Of a DNA stretch of 10,792 nt, positions 1 to 6,559 are shown piece by piece. The stretch comes from an uncultured bacterium (GTDB taxonomy: Bacteria > Bacillota > Clostridia > Lachnospirales > Lachnospiraceae), in the NCBI GenBank assembly GCA_945871045.1, contig CAMBUC010000047.1, forward strand, positions 1-10,792, given 5' to 3'. Position 1 is the first letter of the stretch. The number at the start of each line of letters is the position of its first letter. A program made the position numbers and the translations under genes. Below the pieces are notes generated by a model. That model was not told where the DNA came from. It did not search any database and was given only the letters and a program-made list of their open reading frames with translations.

Positions 1-4
1 TTTC

Positions 5-22
5 ATGCGTCCTTTGACGCAT
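5..22. other. Stem-loop after lysS at the window edge
   Basis: ATGCGTC-CTTT-GACGCAT is a perfect seven-pair hairpin with a four-base loop, 32 bp past the lysS stop. Read on the minus strand only GAAA follows before the window ends, so the U-run of a normal terminator is not seen. It may be a processing or weak termination site, or lie at the start of the next gene. Confidence 0.35.
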
Positions 23-54
23 TCAACCCCCGCAAATCCGCATAAATACTGGGT

Positions 55-1668
55 TTATTTATCCAAGGATTTCATGGTCGGGAACAACAACACATCCCTG
101 ATAGCCTGCGAATCAGTGAGCAGCATCACCAAACGGTCAATACCGTATCCGATACCGCCTGTGGGAGGCATACCGATCTCCAGTGCATTTAAGAAATCTT
201 CGTCGGTATGGTTTGCTTCCTCATCTCCTGCTTCGAAAGCCGCATCCTGTGCTGCGAAACGCTCCCGCTGGTCGATGGGATCATTCAACTCGGAGTAGGC
301 GTTACACATTTCCCAAGTGTTGATAAACAACTCGAAACGCTCTACCTTTGTAGGATCTGAAGGTTTCTTCTTCGTAAGCGGAGAGATCTCGATCGGGTGA
401 TCCATGATGAATGTAGGCTGGATCAGTTCCTTCTCGCAGTACTCTTCGAAGAACAGGTTTACGATGTCGCCCTTGGTGTGACGATCCTCGTACTCGATAT
501 GATGCTCGTCAGCCAGTTTCTTTGCTGCGGCATCATCTGCAACAGTATCAAAATCGATGCCTGCATATTTCTTGATGGCATCGTTCATAGTCAGACGCTC
601 AAAAGGCTTTCCAAGATCGATCTCGATTCCATTGTAAGAAATCTTTGTGGTTCCGCAAACCTTCTCTGCCAGATAACGGAACATACTCTCGGTCAGTTCC
701 ATCATTCCCTCGTAGTCTGTGTATGCCTGATATAACTCCATTAATGTGAACTCCGGATTGTGACGGGTATCTACACCCTCATTACGGAATACACGTCCGA
801 TCTCGTAAACGCGCTCTAAGCCGCCTACGATCAGTCTCTTTAAGTATAACTCTAAGGAGATTCGAAGTTTTACATCTTCATCCAATGCGTTGTAATGGGT
901 CTCAAAGGGTCTTGCTGCCGCTCCACCTGCATTCGATACGAGCATCGGTGTCTCCACTTCCATGAAATTACGGCCATCTAAGAAGTTACGGATCTCCTTT
1001 AAGATCTGTGAACGCTTGATGAATACGTTCTTGCTTTCCTGATTCATGATCAGGTCTACGTATCTCTGACGATAACGCATATCTGTATCGGTCAGTCCGT
1101 GGAATTTCTCCGGCAGAATCTGAAGCGACTTTGTAAGCATGGTCATTTCTTCTGCATGAATGGAGATCTCTCCGGTCTTTGTACGGAAAGCGAATCCCTT
1201 GATACCAAAAATGTCGCCGATATCTGCTTTCTTGAATGCTGCGTAAGATTCCTCACCGATCGCATCCCTTGCCACATATACCTGAATATTTCCTTTCAGG
1301 TCCTGAATGTTACAAAAAGATGCTTTTCCCATCACGCGCTTGAACATCATACGGCCTGCGATGCTTACCGGGATCGGCGATGCATCCATGATCGCCCTGC
1401 GCTCGTTGTAATCGTTGTTTAATACTTCTCTCTTCTGTGCATCATCAAGACCTTCTACGTTCGGCTCCTGTCTGCCTGCAAGAAGCTGCTCTTCGTGAGC
1501 GGTATATGCTTCTTTTACATCTGAACTGTGATGTGTCTGATCATATTTTGTGATGACAAACGGATCTTTTCCTGCATCCTGAAGATCTTTGAGTTTGTCA
1601 CGACGTACCTTTAAAAGCTGATTGATATCCTGCTGCTGTCCGCCATTCTGCTGATTTTTCTCTGCCAT
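55..1668 (-). CDS. lysS: Lysyl-tRNA synthetase, class II
   Basis: Charges tRNA-Lys with lysine using ATP, in the cytoplasm. The 537-residue protein has an N-terminal OB-fold anticodon-binding domain (about 55-180, with AGRMMFKRVMGKASF near 104-118) followed by the class II catalytic core. Motif 1 is near 231-243 (EVETPML), motif 2 near 290-313 (FRNEGVDTRHNPEFTLMEL) and motif 3 near 504-519 (GIGYGIDRLVMLL). The ATG is preceded by GGAGG at 1674-1678, and the stop codon is TAA. It starts 19 nt after greA ends, with no terminator or promoter between them, so greA and lysS should be cotranscribed. Residues about 50-95, before the OB-fold core, are roughly 30 residues longer than the matching part of E. 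coli LysS as I remember it; the extra part is charged and looks like a linker. No T-box leader is visible. Identity is certain from the motifs. Confidence 0.98.
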   Translation of the reverse strand: MAEKNQQNGGQQQDINQLLKVRRDKLKDLQDAGKDPFVITKYDQTHHSSDVKEAYTAHEEQLLAGRQEPNVEGLDDAQKREVLNNDYNERRAIMDASPIPVSIAGRMMFKRVMGKASFCNIQDLKGNIQVYVARDAIGEESYAAFKKADIGDIFGIKGFAFRTKTGEISIHAEEMTMLTKSLQILPEKFHGLTDTDMRYRQRYVDLIMNQESKNVFIKRSQILKEIRNFLDGRNFMEVETPMLVSNAGGAAARPFETHYNALDEDVKLRISLELYLKRLIVGGLERVYEIGRVFRNEGVDTRHNPEFTLMELYQAYTDYEGMMELTESMFRYLAEKVCGTTKISYNGIEIDLGKPFERLTMNDAIKKYAGIDFDTVADDAAAKKLADEHHIEYEDRHTKGDIVNLFFEEYCEKELIQPTFIMDHPIEISPLTKKKPSDPTKVERFELFINTWEMCNAYSELNDPIDQRERFAAQDAAFEAGDEEANHTDEDFLNALEIGMPPTGGIGYGIDRLVMLLTDSQAIRDVLLFPTMKSLDK

Positions 1669-1687
1669 GTTTTCCTCCGATTGCTGA

Positions 1688-2167
1688 TTAGTTCGATCTC
1701 TGAATCTCTAACACCTTGTATAATACTTCTCCGACCGGTGCTTCTACCTTTATTTCCTGGCCAACCGTTGCTCCAAGCAGCGCACGGCCAAGGGGTGACT
1801 CGTTAGAGATCTTTCCCTTCAAACTGTTTGCCTCGGTAGAACCTACGATCTTGTACTCTAACTCCTCGTTAAACTCAATGTCAAGAATTCGAACTTTACA
1901 TCCAACACTGATCTTATCTAAGTCTACTTCGTCCTCTACAACCACTTCCGCATTCTTTAAGATCTGCTCGATCTCCTCAATACGTGCCTCAATGTCTCTC
2001 TGCTCATCCTTTGCTGCATCGTACTCTGCGTTCTCGGAAAGATCTCCCTGCTCTCTTGCCTCTTTGATCTTCTGTGCGATCTCACGACGTTTGACTACCT
2101 TTAAGTCCTGCAATTCATCCTCTAATTTGCGTAAACCTTCGTAAGTTAAAATGTTTTTCTTTGCCAT
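1688..2167 (-). CDS. greA: Transcription elongation factor GreA
   Basis: Rescues backtracked RNA polymerase by inserting its coiled coil into the secondary channel and stimulating cleavage of the transcript 3' end. The 159-residue length matches the family (about 158). Residues 10-75 form the N-terminal antiparallel coiled coil. Its acidic tip is GDLSENAEYDAAKDEQ (41-56), which holds the conserved Asp and Glu that help coordinate the catalytic metal. Residues 80-159 are the FKBP-like C-terminal domain, with the signature SPLGRALLGATVGQEI at 124-139. The ATG has a modest ribosome site (AGAAAGGT, near 2176-2182). It is the first gene after a consensus promoter and a leader of about 113 nt that can fold, and it leads into lysS. 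Confidence 0.97.
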   Translation of the reverse strand: MAKKNILTYEGLRKLEDELQDLKVVKRREIAQKIKEAREQGDLSENAEYDAAKDEQRDIEARIEEIEQILKNAEVVVEDEVDLDKISVGCKVRILDIEFNEELEYKIVGSTEANSLKGKISNESPLGRALLGATVGQEIKVEAPVGEVLYKVLEIQRSN

Positions 2168-2201
2168 TTTACTCTACCTTTCTATATTTTTATAAATCGT
2201 A

Positions 2202-2257
2202 TGCACACCTTCGCGCACGATCCATATGCGTAGCATATTCTCGCTCCGCAAAGTGCA
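2202..2257 (-). other. Foldable 5' leader of greA
   Basis: The transcribed but untranslated stretch before greA can form an extended hairpin. The outer stem pairs 2253-2257 with 2202-2206 (UGCAC/GUGCA). After a three-base bulge on one side, a six-pair stem joins 2247-2252 to 2210-2215 (UUUGCG/CGCGAA, one G-U pair). Inside lies a perfect six-pair hairpin with a three-base loop at 2224-2238 (AUAUGC-UAC-GCAUAU). I recognise no known riboswitch or ribosomal-protein leader, and there is no U-run after the structure, so it is not an intrinsic terminator. The pairing is seen in the sequence; a regulatory role is inference. Confidence 0.4.
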
Positions 2258-2287
2258 CATCTAAAAAAGAGCCTATTTAACCCATGT

Positions 2288-2316
2288 ATTATATCTGATC
2301 ATTCCCGTACTGTCAA
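2288..2316 (-). promoter_or_regulatory. Sigma-A promoter of greA-lysS
   Basis: Read on the minus strand, the -35 is TTGACA (2311-2316) and the -10 is TATAAT (2288-2293), separated by exactly 17 bases. All 12 hexamer positions match the vegetative consensus. Transcription should begin near 2281, giving a leader of about 113 nt before greA. The promoter lies about 95 bp past the end of dusB and separates greA-lysS from the argF operon, although I see no intrinsic terminator after dusB, so some read-through is possible. Confidence 0.9.
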
Positions 2317-2408
2317 GGATTATCGCCTACTGACCGGGTTTTTCTGCCTCTGTTTGTCACTGTTCACTCGTACCTCGTTCCGGTAACCTCTGTTTTCAAC
2401 ACGCACTG
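2317..2408. other. Spacer between dusB and the greA promoter
   Basis: This spacer contains no gene and no convincing terminator; the best stem is TACC/GGTA, only four pairs. It holds a nine-base direct repeat, CCTCTGTTT on the plus strand at 2347-2355 and 2387-2395, starting 40 bases apart. Related CAGTGAC-like words lie nearby on the minus strand. I cannot assign a function. Confidence 0.35.
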
Positions 2409-3383
2409 TCACTTTTCTAAAAAATGACCCATCAATTCTTCTAATTGGTCGTAACTTTCCACTTCACTTAACGCGCGGCGCAAATGGCTCGCACCGTGAT
2501 AGCCTGCTGTATACCAGGCAGCATGTTTTCTCATCTCCCGGATTCCCACATACTCGCCCTTAAATTCAATCTGCATCTTCGCATGCCGGAGCATCATCTC
2601 TGCCATTTCTTTTGCCGGCGGCTTTGCAAGGGGCTCTCCCGTTTCCCATTCATGCAGGATCTGCCGAAAGATCCACGGATTACCCTGGGCTCCTCTTGCG
2701 ATCATAAATCCGTCGCATCCGGTTTCATCACGCATACGCACTGCGTCTGCCGCTGTAAGGATATCCCCATTTCCGATCACCGGAATACTTACGGTCTCTT
2801 TCACCTTCCGGATAATGCTCCAATCGGCCTTTCCGGAATAATACTGTTCTCTTGTCCGTCCGTGTACTGCAACTGCTGCCGCACCCGACTCCTGAGCGAT
2901 ATACGCCATTTCAGGGGCATTGACATGTTCGTCATCAAAGCCTTTTCGGATCTTTACGGTCACGGGACGGCTGGTGGCTTTTGCCATGGCTTCTATGATC
3001 TGCCCTGCAAGGATCGGATGCTTCATAAGGGCGGATCCCTCTCCATTATTTACGACTTTTGGAACCGGACAGCCCATATTGATATCCAAAATGTCAAAAG
3101 CCACACCTTCCTCTTCCAACCGTTTTGCCATATCTCCCATAATCTGTGGATCGGATCCAAACAACTGTAAGGACACGGGATGTTCCCGTTCATCAATGGC
3201 CAGCATGGCTTTTGTGTTTTTGTTATTGTAAAGGATCGCCTTTGCACTCACCATTTCCATGCACAAAAGCCCCGCTCCCTGCTCTGCGCATAACAGACGA
3301 AACGGCAGGTCTGTGACACCTGCCATTGGTCCTAATATCAGATGATTCTTTAGTGTTACATTTCCAATCTGTAAGGTCTGCAA
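2409..3383 (-). CDS. dusB: tRNA-dihydrouridine synthase (DusB type)
   Basis: FMN-dependent, NADPH-using enzyme that reduces uridine to dihydrouridine in the D-loop of tRNAs. The 324 residues form a TIM barrel (about 1-240) followed by the helical tRNA-binding domain. Key marks are the FMN-binding LGPMAGVTDLPFR (17-29), NMGCPVPK with the catalytic Cys105, VKIRKG (143-148), VHGRTREQYYSG (173-184), GNGD (204-207) and GAQGNPWIF (231-239). The start codon is TTG, two bases after the coaX stop. An AAAGGA ribosome site at 3392-3397 and an intact barrel strand beginning right at this start support it; the next in-frame ATG falls inside the FMN motif. It is the last gene of the argF operon. The DusB subgroup is assigned from overall look and could be tested against other Dus subfamilies. 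Confidence 0.95.
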   Translation of the reverse strand: MQTLQIGNVTLKNHLILGPMAGVTDLPFRLLCAEQGAGLLCMEMVSAKAILYNNKNTKAMLAIDEREHPVSLQLFGSDPQIMGDMAKRLEEEGVAFDILDINMGCPVPKVVNNGEGSALMKHPILAGQIIEAMAKATSRPVTVKIRKGFDDEHVNAPEMAYIAQESGAAAVAVHGRTREQYYSGKADWSIIRKVKETVSIPVIGNGDILTAADAVRMRDETGCDGFMIARGAQGNPWIFRQILHEWETGEPLAKPPAKEMAEMMLRHAKMQIEFKGEYVGIREMRKHAAWYTAGYHGASHLRRALSEVESYDQLEELMGHFLEK

Positions 3384-3385
3384 TA

Positions 3386-4159
3386 TTACTTTCCTTTCTG
3401 TTTATCATAGATAAAGCGCATTCCATCCAATGTCAGATTTGCATCGTAAATGTCGATCTTATCCGTCTCGGCTGCGATCATTGCCCCCAGTCCGCCGGTT
3501 GCCACAACCTTCAAATTGGGAAGCCCTGATTCTTCGCGAACTTTGTCGATGATATACTCTGTCTGACCGATCTGTCCATAAACAAGTCCTGCCTGCATAC
3601 TGCTGATGGTTTCTTTTGCCAGAATGCTCTTCGGTTTTTTGATCTCGATCTCCGGAAGTTTTGCTGCTTCCTGCCACAAGGCACGTGCTGCTGTACGAAT
3701 ACCGGGCGCTGTGATGCCACATAAAAACTGTCCGCTCGCATCTACCAGATCATAAGTCGTTGCGGTTCCAAAATCCAATACCAGCACCGGACCGCCGTAT
3801 TTTACATAGGCGCCTGCCGCATCTACGATACGATCTGCACCGATCTGTGCCGGATTTTCTGTAACGACACGAATACCGGTCTTTACTCCCGGTTCCACGA
3901 TCAAAGGCTCCACGTGCAGATATTTAAACAAACCGTTGCGCAAGGAGTACATAATATCCGGTACTACCGACGATATGATCGCATCTGTGATCTGCGACGG
4001 GTCAATGTCGTTATCGCTCATCAGATTCTTGATCAATGTACCATATTCATCCGATGTACGCGGCAGTTTTGTTGTCATACGCATGGTGCGCAGCAACTTT
4101 TCCCCATCAAATACACCGATCGTTATATTTGTATTTCCTACGTCTAATGCCAAAAGCAT
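3386..4159 (-). CDS. coaX: Type III pantothenate kinase
   Basis: Phosphorylates pantothenate with ATP, the first step of CoA synthesis. Type III enzymes belong to the ASKHA fold, are unrelated to E. coli CoaA, need a monovalent cation and resist CoA feedback (family knowledge). The 257 residues are the usual length. Visible marks are the phosphate-binding LDVGNTNITIGVF (5-17), the pantothenate-side GADRIVDA (107-114), DFGTATTYD (129-137), SMQAGLVYG (187-195) and the C-terminal ATGGLG (220-225). The ATG sits two bases after the stop of the upstream small gene, whose final Glu-Glu codons form part of the GGAGGAG ribosome site at 4165-4171. This close packing implies translational coupling. Confidence 0.96.
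   Translation of the reverse strand: MLLALDVGNTNITIGVFDGEKLLRTMRMTTKLPRTSDEYGTLIKNLMSDNDIDPSQITDAIISSVVPDIMYSLRNGLFKYLHVEPLIVEPGVKTGIRVVTENPAQIGADRIVDAAGAYVKYGGPVLVLDFGTATTYDLVDASGQFLCGITAPGIRTAARALWQEAAKLPEIEIKKPKSILAKETISSMQAGLVYGQIGQTEYIIDKVREESGLPNLKVVATGGLGAMIAAETDKIDIYDANLTLDGMRFIYDKQKGK
3392..3397 (-). promoter_or_regulatory. Ribosome binding site deciding the dusB TTG start
   Basis: AAAGGA on the minus strand lies 8 bases before the TTG at 3383-3381, inside the last codons of coaX. No ATG or GTG with a comparable site exists in frame before the FMN motif, so TTG is the supported start and translation is probably coupled to coaX. Confidence 0.7.
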
Positions 4160-4161
4160 GT

Positions 4162-4497
4162 TTACTCCTCCATTTCCTCTCCCAGGAAAAATACACGAAA
4201 GTATAATTCTAATGCTTCCAGTAACTCCTGCTTGGTGTTTTGTAATTGTTTGATCTTTAAAACACTTCCGATCTCATCATAAAGCAGATCCCCTTCTTCT
4301 GCCTCTGTCCGAAACTCTAAACTGCCGGTTTCATCATAGACCAGTTGTAACGTGCCTCCGATATCCTCTGTGTAGAGCACGCACATGATCTTTAGTTCAT
4401 CTTTGATACTGTCCGGAAGTCCGCTAAAATTTTCATTTAAGTAAAATTTTTTTGTGTACGAGCTGGCTCCACACAAAACGATCTCTTCGCTATACAT
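4162..4497 (-). CDS. Conserved hypothetical protein between birA and coaX
   Basis: A 111-residue acidic protein of unknown function. It has no signal peptide or membrane segment and is presumably cytosolic. It has a short N-terminal segment with VLCGASSY (7-14), a strand-rich middle (about 36-85: KIMCVLYTED, LQLVYDETGSLEF, LYDEIG) and a C-terminal helix (about 88-105). Its two cysteines, Cys9 and Cys39, are in hydrophobic strands. From memory it resembles a short Lachnospiraceae family known as DUF6145; I could not check this. The ATG overlaps the end of birA by 8 nt, and AGAGGA at 4508-4513 serves as ribosome site. The stop is two bases before coaX. Overlap and spacing show it is a real gene of this operon, perhaps linked to biotin or CoA metabolism, but that is only context. 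Confidence 0.85.
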   Translation of the reverse strand: MYSEEIVLCGASSYTKKFYLNENFSGLPDSIKDELKIMCVLYTEDIGGTLQLVYDETGSLEFRTEAEEGDLLYDEIGSVLKIKQLQNTKQELLEALELYFRVFFLGEEMEE

Positions 4498-5470
4498 ATC
4501 CGTAAATTCCTCTCACTGAAACTTCCCCGGAGTCTACTGTTTTTACTTCTCCATCTGTTTCCACCAAAAGTTCTCCCCGGGCAGTGACGCCAAGGGCTTT
4601 TCCTTCATATTCTCCCTGCGGGTCCAGGACACGCACCTGCGCATCTTTATTTACCAGAAAACTATTATATTCTTCTTGTAATCCGCTCAGATCCTGCGTC
4701 TTCATGAACATATCGTAGTAGTGCTCAAAAGCCTCACATACCGCCTCTACCAGCGCCGCCCGGTTCACGTGCCTTCCACTTTCAAGATACAGGCTGGTCG
4801 CTTTCTCCGACAATTCTTCCGGAAACTGTTCGTTATGCACATTGATACCGATCCCTACCACAATATGGTTGATATAATCGATCTGGGTACTCATCTCTGT
4901 GAGTATTCCGCATACTTTTTTGCCCCCTGCGACAATATCATTGGGCCATTTGATCTTTGTTTCCAGACCGGTCTGCTCTTTCACTGCCCGGACAACTGCG
5001 AGGGCGCTCACCAACGTCAGCATCGAGGCATTGCCGGGCTTTAATTCCTCCGGCTTTAACACGATACTCATGGCGATGGCAATGCCCGCCGGCATATCCC
5101 AGTTGCGCCCGCGCCTGCCTTTTCCGTTATCCTGACGGTCTGCCACGACCAGTGTGCCATGTGGCGCTCCTTCTTCTGCCATCTGCATAGCGGTTGTATT
5201 TGTGGAACCGATCACATCATAACACTCGGTCAGTGAACCGATCCACGCCGTTTTTCGCCGGCTTAACAGTTCATTTTTATTTAATACATCCGGCGCACTC
5301 TGGATCCGATATCCTTTATTTGATACGGAGTCGATCTGATACCCCATTTCCCGCAGTTGGTTGACTGCTTTCCAAACGGCTGTCCGTGAGACATGGAACT
5401 GCTCACAAAGCTGCTGTCCGGACACATAACCTTCTGCTTCCCTCAATGCCTGTAATATCTTCGCTTTCAC
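4490..5470 (-). CDS. birA: Biotin-[acetyl-CoA-carboxylase] ligase / biotin operon repressor
   Basis: Makes biotinyl-5'-AMP and transfers biotin to the lysine of biotin carboxyl carrier proteins. With its N-terminal DNA-binding domain it should also repress biotin genes. The 326 residues show a winged helix-turn-helix (about 1-60, with SGQQLCEQFHVSRTAVWKAV at 17-36), the catalytic domain with the biotinoyl-AMP loop GKGRRGRNW (116-124), the lysine motif KWPNDIV (174-180) and GIGINVH (206-212), and a C-terminal SH3-like domain (about 275-326). The DNA-binding domain makes this a bifunctional (group II) enzyme. The start codon is GTG, 12 nt after argF, with AAGGAG at 5477-5482. No biotin operator is visible in this window, so its targets are elsewhere. 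The last 8 nt overlap the next gene. Confidence 0.96.
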   Translation of the reverse strand: MKAKILQALREAEGYVSGQQLCEQFHVSRTAVWKAVNQLREMGYQIDSVSNKGYRIQSAPDVLNKNELLSRRKTAWIGSLTECYDVIGSTNTTAMQMAEEGAPHGTLVVADRQDNGKGRRGRNWDMPAGIAIAMSIVLKPEELKPGNASMLTLVSALAVVRAVKEQTGLETKIKWPNDIVAGGKKVCGILTEMSTQIDYINHIVVGIGINVHNEQFPEELSEKATSLYLESGRHVNRAALVEAVCEAFEHYYDMFMKTQDLSGLQEEYNSFLVNKDAQVRVLDPQGEYEGKALGVTARGELLVETDGEVKTVDSGEVSVRGIYGYV

Positions 5471-5476
5471 TTTTTG

Positions 5477-5482
5477 CTCCTT
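5477..5482 (-). promoter_or_regulatory. Ribosome binding site deciding the birA GTG start
   Basis: AAGGAG on the minus strand lies 6 bases before the GTG at 5470-5468, directly after the argF stop. The GTG begins the winged-helix domain exactly where the family begins, so the non-ATG start is well supported. Confidence 0.8.
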
Positions 5483-6472
5483 TTAGCGAGGCATGGTTGC
5501 ATACATGATCGCCTTGATCGTATGCATGCGGTTTTCCGCCTCATCAAATACAACGGACTGCTCACCCTCAAATACTTCGTTTGTTACTTCCAGTTCGGAA
5601 AGTCCGAATTTTTCATATACTTCACGGCCGATGCTGGTCTTCAGATCATGGAAGGCCGGCAGACAATGCATAAAAATGGCTGTAGGCTTTGCATTTGCCA
5701 TTGCTGCGGCATTGACCTGATAGGGCTTTAATTCGTTAATTCGCTCCTTCCACACTTCCGCCGGCTCACCCATGGATACCCAGACATCCGTATAAATGAC
5801 ATCGGCATCCTTTGTTGCATCCTCTACATCCTCGGTCAGGGTAATGGTCGCACCCGTTTTCTTTGCGATCTCTTCACAGATGGCAACCAGTTTCTTGTCC
5901 GGGAAATATTTTCTGGACGTACATGCCACGAAATCCATACCCAGTTTTGCACAGGTAACCATCAACGAGTTGCCCATATTATAACGGGCATCTCCCATGT
6001 ATACAAATTTGACATCCTTCAGATGTCCGATGTGCTCACGTACCGTCAGCATATCTGCGATCATCTGTGTAGGATGAAACTCATTGGTCAGACCGTTCCA
6101 AACCGGAACATCTGCATAGCGCGCCAGTTCCTCCACGATCTCCTGACCATAGCCACGGTATTCAATACCATCAAACATTCTGCTAAGCACACGGGCGGTA
6201 TCTTCGATGCTCTCTTTTTTACCGATCTGGGATCCCGAAGGATCCAGATAGGTGACCTGCATGCCGAGATCATGGGCTGCCACTTCAAAGGAACAACGGG
6301 TTCTTGTACTCGTTTTCTCGAAGATCAATGCGATATTTTTTCCGCGAAGTTCATCATGAGGAATACCGTTTTTCTTCTTTTTCTTCAATTCTGCTGCCAG
6401 ATCAATGAGATATAAGATCTCCTCCGGCGTATAATCCAATATCTTTAAAAAATCTCTGCCCTGTAAATTCAT
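5483..6472 (-). CDS. argF: Ornithine carbamoyltransferase
   Basis: Joins carbamoyl phosphate and ornithine to make citrulline in arginine biosynthesis; the same fold also serves the catabolic ArcB. The 329 residues show the carbamoyl-phosphate loop STRTR (55-59), FHPTQMIADMLT (132-143), the second-domain GDARYNMGNS (160-169), the ornithine-side DVWVSMGE (229-236) and HCLPA with the catalytic cysteine (269-273). The ATG has AGGAGG at 6480-6485, seven bases upstream. There are no arcA or arcC neighbours, which favours the biosynthetic role, though no other arg gene is present either. It is the first gene of a five-gene operon ending at dusB. I could not find a clear sigma-A promoter in the roughly 50 bp between the upstream terminator and this gene. 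Confidence 0.95.
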   Translation of the reverse strand: MNLQGRDFLKILDYTPEEILYLIDLAAELKKKKKNGIPHDELRGKNIALIFEKTSTRTRCSFEVAAHDLGMQVTYLDPSGSQIGKKESIEDTARVLSRMFDGIEYRGYGQEIVEELARYADVPVWNGLTNEFHPTQMIADMLTVREHIGHLKDVKFVYMGDARYNMGNSLMVTCAKLGMDFVACTSRKYFPDKKLVAICEEIAKKTGATITLTEDVEDATKDADVIYTDVWVSMGEPAEVWKERINELKPYQVNAAAMANAKPTAIFMHCLPAFHDLKTSIGREVYEKFGLSELEVTNEVFEGEQSVVFDEAENRMHTIKAIMYATMPR

Positions 6473-6506
6473 AACTGTTCCTCCTGCATGTATTCCATTT
6501 TTTCAT

Positions 6507-6519
6507 ATTCTGGTAGAAT
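6507..6519. promoter_or_regulatory. Short inverted repeat upstream of argF
   Basis: ATTCT-GGT-AGAAT is a perfect five-base inverted repeat 35 bp before the argF start. An arginine-repressor site would be reasonable here, but this does not match the usual ARG box (two TGAAT-type halves), so the assignment is a guess from position. Confidence 0.2.
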
Positions 6520-6520
6520 G

Positions 6521-6549
6521 ATAAAACGGGCTGCCGCTCTGACAGCCCG
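6521..6549 (-). terminator. Intrinsic terminator after the SPFH gene
   Basis: On the minus strand, a seven-pair GC-rich stem (CGGGCTG, 6543-6549, with CAGCCCG, 6527-6533) encloses a nine-base loop and is followed at once by TTTTAT (6521-6526). It begins 11 bp after the SPFH gene stop and lies just before argF, so it separates the two transcription units. Confidence 0.88.
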
Positions 6550-6559
6550 CTATTTTCAA

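Noticed and set aside
5..22. Hairpin after lysS as an intrinsic terminator.
   Set aside because: Only GAAA follows on the transcribed strand; no U-run is visible within the window.
1669..1687. Possible T-box or lysine riboswitch before lysS.
   Set aside because: The gap to greA is 19 nt and holds only the ribosome site; the leader before greA has no T-box or lysine-riboswitch features that I can see.
2484..3170. A 228-codon open frame on the plus strand opposite dusB.
   Set aside because: It is the complement of a gene with all DusB motifs, its translation is Cys/His-rich without recognisable domains, and it has no ribosome site or promoter.
6486..6512. Possible ARG box (TATGAA-like half-site) upstream of argF.
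   Set aside because: Only one half resembles the consensus; the second half does not match, so it does not stand as an ArgR site.
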